Assembly (NCBI GenBank): GCA_009787345.1
Contig: WRGF01000220.1
Coordinates: 1-64,000, forward strand
Direction of reading: 5' to 3'
DNA from: Turicibacter sp.
Lineage (GTDB): Bacteria > Bacillota_I > Bacilli_A > MOL361 > Turicibacteraceae
DNA: 64,000 nt
In this document: positions 60,716-64,000 of the stretch, in pieces
Numbering within the stretch: the first letter of the stretch is position 1
How the letters are laid out: every line of letters begins with the position of its first letter
Translations under genes and position numbers: made by a program
The notes under the pieces: generated by a model
The model's database searches: none
Told to the model about the DNA's origin: nothing
The model's input: only the letters and a program-made list of their open reading frames with translations

Positions 60716-62122
60716 TTAAACGGCTTTTTTCCACTCGGCAGGCAATGCTGGCAACGTGTTCTTAATCATATCATCCACTAGTTGCTGCAACTCTTCGGCA
60801 GAGGCCTGTCCTTTGATTAGCGGGTCGTTTTGGAAGGCTTCTAGGACAAGTTCCTTGTTATGGGTCAGAGCCGCTTCCAAAATACGGTCGTGGTTTTTCA
60901 CGTGGGGGCCAATCATGTTAAGCAAGTTCTCAGGAAGCTCCCCGGCGATGATCGGCTTGATGGAATCCCGTTCAAAAACGGCATTGGTTTCCACGATGGC
61001 ATCGGCCGGCAAGTTCGGGATTTGCTTGTTGGTGTTGGGGATGTTGACATTGGAAATCACTTGCTCCAACCCGCAAAGGGCTTTGATTAGCAAAATCCCT
61101 TCCTCGCCGGAGTGGTTTAATGGGAATTCTTCCTCCCCTGCCACCAAGCGCTGGCTTCGTTGTCCGCGTTCCTGCAAATCATTTTTGCGCCAGTCCACAG
61201 TGGTCAACCCAAAATTCCAGCCCTCAACCGTTTCAGGGTCTTTTAAGTATTCCTGTGATGACACGAACTCAGCCAAATGGCGGTCGCCGGCCGCGGCAAT
61301 GTAGCCATGTTTTTTGAACAAGTCGAATTTGACCCGGTTTAAGCAGGCGAAACTAGAATTGGCCCAATGTTCTTCCTCTGTGCTGATGCCCGCCTCGAAA
61401 TTTTCGTCCACGAATTTTTCATAGACTGGGAATAGGTCCACCCCTTTATAGGAAGCCTTGTCAAACCAAGTGAAATGGTTGATTCCTAGCACATTCACCA
61501 AAACGTCACGGCGGTCCACGTTTTCAAACCCTAGTTCCTTCTCAGCGACGGCTTTTAGCACCTCTTGCGTACCAAAGACCTCGTGGCAGCAACCAAAGGC
61601 TTTAATTTCCGGGAATACATGGTATAATGTTTTCATGCAAATGGTCATGGGGTTGGTGTAGTTGATGACCCATGCCTCTGGGGCGTGCTCCTTGATGGCC
61701 TCGGCGAATCCGACAAATTCAGGGATGGTGCGAAGGGAGCGGATAATCCCGCCAGGTCCTGCAGTATCGCCAACGGATTGGTAAACCCCTAAGCGCTCCG
61801 GCAGGTGGACATCGGAATGCATTTCGTCAAATGTCCCCGGCAAGATGGAAATGACCACGAAATCGGCGCCTTTTAAGGCTTCCGGCAACGTTTTTACTGC
61901 CTGGTAATCCCATTTGCCTACGGCATCCTTATTGGCTGAAATCTTGTTGCCAATGACCTCGTTTTGCTTGGCGGAATCAAAGTCCAGGTCGTAAAGGGCA
62001 ATGGTGCCGCCCATGTCAGGCTCTAGTGCCAAATCCCCCATGAACGTCCAGGCCCACCCACGGGACCCGCCACCGATATAAGCGATTTTAATGTCTTTGA
62101 CTTTTTTGTTTTCGTATTTCAT
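60716..62122 (-). CDS. GH4 alpha-galacturonidase (LplD-like)
   Basis: 468-residue NAD- and metal-dependent family 4 glycosidase. NAD-binding KIAYIGGGSRGWAWTFMGDL at the N-terminus, VINYTNPMTICMKTL, and the active-site motif Cys-His-Glu-Val at residues 179-182 (AFGCCHEVFGTQ). The CHEV motif was reported as specific to alpha-galacturonidases such as B. subtilis LplD, in contrast to CHSV or CHGV in other GH4 enzymes. It would remove galacturonic acid from pectin-derived oligosaccharides. LplD-type enzymes are usually near LplABC-type importers, as here. ATG 62122 has GGAG 11 bases upstream. Confidence 0.9.
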   Translation of the reverse strand: MKYENKKVKDIKIAYIGGGSRGWAWTFMGDLALEPDMGGTIALYDLDFDSAKQNEVIGNKISANKDAVGKWDYQAVKTLPEALKGADFVVISILPGTFDEMHSDVHLPERLGVYQSVGDTAGPGGIIRSLRTIPEFVGFAEAIKEHAPEAWVINYTNPMTICMKTLYHVFPEIKAFGCCHEVFGTQEVLKAVAEKELGFENVDRRDVLVNVLGINHFTWFDKASYKGVDLFPVYEKFVDENFEAGISTEEEHWANSSFACLNRVKFDLFKKHGYIAAAGDRHLAEFVSSQEYLKDPETVEGWNFGLTTVDWRKNDLQERGQRSQRLVAGEEEFPLNHSGEEGILLIKALCGLEQVISNVNIPNTNKQIPNLPADAIVETNAVFERDSIKPIIAGELPENLLNMIGPHVKNHDRILEAALTHNKELVLEAFQNDPLIKGQASAEELQQLVDDMIKNTLPALPAEWKKAV

Positions 62123-62309
62123 GCTGAACACACTCCTTGAGTTTGAATTTTATGCAATCTAGTTTTGCAAGCCATTCCAGGGTGAAAGGTGACCTTCCAA
62201 ATCATCATTCTGTGGGAAACCCGCCCACGTCATAACGCTTCTACAGGCACACCTTTCCCCCTTCCATGAACGGGCTTGCTCCACTTTTTATTATAGGGGG
62301 TTGACACCC

Positions 62310-63203
62310 ATGCCAAAAGATAAGAATTTGCGTTTTTCAACGGATTATTTTGTCATTGAGGAAACGATGCGGACCGGGCCTTTTACCATGACGGACAAGC
62401 ATTTTCATCCTGAATGCGAGATTTATTATCTCCTTGAAGGGGAGGGGAAATTTTATATTGGGCAGGACAGTTTCCGGATAAAGGCAGGGAGCCTCGTCCT
62501 CATCAACTCCTCCCAAGTCCACCGCTCTTGTTTCCAAGATTGCGATTACCACCACCGGGTGCTCATCGAGCTGCATCCCGACCACTTCGGCAAGACCATT
62601 TCCACCATGTTAAAGCAGCCTTTAGCAGCCTTTTTCCAAGAGCTTGAAGGGGTGTTTCAGGTCAAGAAAGACCATGAGCCCTACCTTAAGAACCTGCTGG
62701 GTGCCATGATATGGGAAGCGCGGGACAAGCACGGGGGCTATGAGGCCATGATTGCCATGAAAATTTCGGAGCTGATGATTTTTCTGACCCGCCCCGAAAA
62801 CAAAGTGGCGCATTTCGTCCGCCAAACCCACGAAGCCCCGAAGGAAAACCGTGCGGTGGTGGAATCTGCCATCGTCCATATCGGGCAAAACCTATCCGCA
62901 CCCCTCTCCCTTGATATCATCGCCAGGGAACTTTTCATCAACAAAAGCTACCTGAGCCGGGTGTTCAAGGAAACCACCAACATGACCGTCCACGAGTACA
63001 TCAACATCCAACGGGTGCAGCTTGCCAGGAGGCTATTCGAGGACACCCAGCTAAGCGTCGAAGACGTGGCGGGAAAAACCGGCTACAACACCGTGGCTTA
63101 TTTTGAACGGGTATTCAAGAAATACACGGAATCGACCCCTGTGGGGTATGTCAAGAAACTGAAGAACGCACGGACCAGCCTGCGGGGGAGGAACGATATT
63201 TAG
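62310..63203 (+). CDS. AraC-family regulator with cupin sensor
   Basis: 297-residue AraC regulator divergent from the GH4 gene. The N-terminal cupin-like part (about 10-110) includes HFHPECEIYYLLEGEGKFYI and GSLVLINSSQVHRS; the C-terminal double helix-turn-helix (about 195-285) has LSLDIIARELFINKSYLSRV and VEDVAGKTGYNTVAYFERVF. The divergent layout suggests it activates the GH4-GH43 operon. Start: ATG 62310 with GGGGG about nine bases ahead; an in-frame TTG at 62301 abuts the SD. The shared 190-base intergenic region has no strong promoter match, which fits activator dependence. Confidence 0.92.
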   Translation: MPKDKNLRFSTDYFVIEETMRTGPFTMTDKHFHPECEIYYLLEGEGKFYIGQDSFRIKAGSLVLINSSQVHRSCFQDCDYHHRVLIELHPDHFGKTISTMLKQPLAAFFQELEGVFQVKKDHEPYLKNLLGAMIWEARDKHGGYEAMIAMKISELMIFLTRPENKVAHFVRQTHEAPKENRAVVESAIVHIGQNLSAPLSLDIIARELFINKSYLSRVFKETTNMTVHEYINIQRVQLARRLFEDTQLSVEDVAGKTGYNTVAYFERVFKKYTESTPVGYVKKLKNARTSLRGRNDI

Positions 63204-63229
63204 ATATCGAAGCCCGCCTGGATTTCATC

Positions 63230-63745
63230 TTATCCCCCTCTGCTTTCAGCCCTTTGAAATTGTATCCGCTTAATCTGATCCAGTTGATAATGGTAGATAA
63301 AATCACCTCCGAGCTGCAACTCGTTTAATGTTGAGAACAATAGGTTCGCCTGTAGCAATACACACGAAATAAACAGTTCTTTATCTACTACAGTCTTTTT
63401 ATAATTGAAGGCAACTAGCAATGAATGGCTATTAATAGCCTCGAAAGATGAGTGAAATCCGTTAAGATTCAAGTTTACCGCTTTATCGAACTTGAGGTTT
63501 TTCTCAATTTCAATAAGCAGCAGCTCCCAATATCTTGCTAAATTATATTCGCTTTGATTATCAAGTAGCGATACCCCATTTATTTCCAATTGTGAGTACC
63601 CTTCAATTTCTTTAGCTAAACCACCTTTTTTTCCTTGAATAAATGTTTTTAAGGTTTGAAATTGTTCTTGTTTTTCGAATGGGATAGCGGTGTGTCCAAC
63701 CTCGGAAACCCGTAAAGAATGTTGTAAAGAAACCGTTCCCCACAT
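63230..63745 (-). CDS. putative immunity protein
   Basis: 171 residues, no signal peptide or membrane helix, AT-rich in comparison with the neighbouring sugar genes. No family recognised. Its ATG overlaps the stop codon of the preceding toxin-like frame (TAATG, 63743-63747) and has no SD of its own, so it is translated by coupling. That arrangement, and the AT-rich codon use, is typical of immunity genes placed directly after polymorphic-toxin C-termini. Confidence 0.6.
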   Translation of the reverse strand: MWGTVSLQHSLRVSEVGHTAIPFEKQEQFQTLKTFIQGKKGGLAKEIEGYSQLEINGVSLLDNQSEYNLARYWELLLIEIEKNLKFDKAVNLNLNGFHSSFEAINSHSLLVAFNYKKTVVDKELFISCVLLQANLLFSTLNELQLGGDFIYHYQLDQIKRIQFQRAESRGG

Positions 63746-64000
63746 TATGGGGTTGGAAATACGGAGCGAATCACCCCGTTTGAGCCTAGATTAACCGTAA
63801 ATCTTTGTCCATTCACAACGCCTGTCCATTGACCACTTGGATTTCCTGCCCTTGCAACAAGATTTTTATTTCCATCACTAGTTCCCTCTAGACTTCAACA
63901 AGTTCTCGTAACGCACTTTCCATCCCTGTTTCGGGATACCCGGCAAATTACCGCTTCCCTCGAAGCCGGCTACCATGTAGGCAGCTGCCAGCAATAAGGA
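63745..64000 (-). pseudogene. C-terminal part of a polymorphic-toxin-like gene, frameshifted
   Basis: Minus strand, running off the window edge. One frame reads LLAAAYMVAGFEGSGNLPGI, then PKQGWKVRYENLLKSRGN and stop. A second frame, open from just before that stop, reads LEGTSDGNKNLVARAGNPSG then QWTGVVNGQRFTVNL and ends GVIRSVFPTP at 63745. The two join naturally with a one-base change near 63886-63896. The end (V-N-G-Q-R-F-T-V-N ... G-V-I-R-S-V-F-P-T) recalls small secreted nuclease toxins. It is either a disabled toxin or a sequencing error. Confidence 0.5.

Overview
The window looks like chromosomal DNA of a low-to-mid G+C Gram-positive bacterium, most likely a Lactobacillales member (Carnobacteriaceae or Aerococcaceae are my guess; genus not determined). 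Reasons: strong Bacillus-type Shine-Dalgarno (SD) sequences before nearly every gene, an LPxTG-type sortase protein, lipobox lipoproteins, a ROK-family XylR, LplB/YtcP-type importers with YesL-like (DUF624) partners, a holin-like type I toxin, cre-like sites, and a stand-alone rpsD with a long leader. I see no rRNA, tRNA, CRISPR array or intact IS element.

Layout. 1-4.5 kb: rpsD, an AT-rich two-gene accessory scrap, an OmpR-type two-component system and a candidate small RNA with an anti-SD stretch. 4.5-9.4 kb: an MFS transporter coupled to a collapsed AAA-ATPase-like gene, the glucuronate/fructuronate genes uxuB and uxuA, and a holin-like toxin with its antisense RNA. 9.5-13.1 kb: a MacB/FtsX-type ABC system and a vestige of a GH43 beta-xylosidase. 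13.4-22 kb: one giant cell-wall subtilase with two leucine-rich-repeat blocks. 22.4-26.8 kb: an SNF2 helicase and a CAP-domain lipoprotein.

26.9-52.3 kb is a glucuronoxylan/xylose utilisation region on the minus strand: xylR (ROK), transaldolase, split transketolase, xylB, a small membrane protein, xylA, an SGNH esterase, two oligosaccharide importer operons (two permeases, a lipoprotein and a DUF624 protein each, no ATPase), a GH67 alpha-glucuronidase, a minimal AraC regulator, an iron alcohol dehydrogenase, a GntR regulator and a GH1 enzyme. 52.4-62.1 kb handles rhamnose and pectin-type sugars: rhaD, a rhamnulokinase/rhamnose isomerase fusion, GH3, AraC, GH43 and a GH4 with the CHEV motif of alpha-galacturonidases, followed by a divergent AraC gene. 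The right edge has the end of a polymorphic-toxin-like gene, apparently frameshifted, with a coupled immunity-like gene.

Taken together the genes describe uptake of short (methyl)glucuronoxylan and pectin-derived oligosaccharides, intracellular deacetylation and trimming, and feeding of xylose to the pentose phosphate pathway, glucuronate to the UxuB/UxuA route, and rhamnose through RhaA, RhaB and RhaD. Operator-like motifs (a 19-bp TAGTTTG/CAAACTA palindrome, a TTGWCTAGWC motif over -35 boxes, and cre-like sites) suggest joint control by XylR, GntR and CcpA. Most striking are the rhaB-rhaA fusion that keeps an internal SD and ATG for the isomerase, the type I toxin locus, the SD-complementary small RNA, the duplicated LRR subtilase, and several gene fossils.
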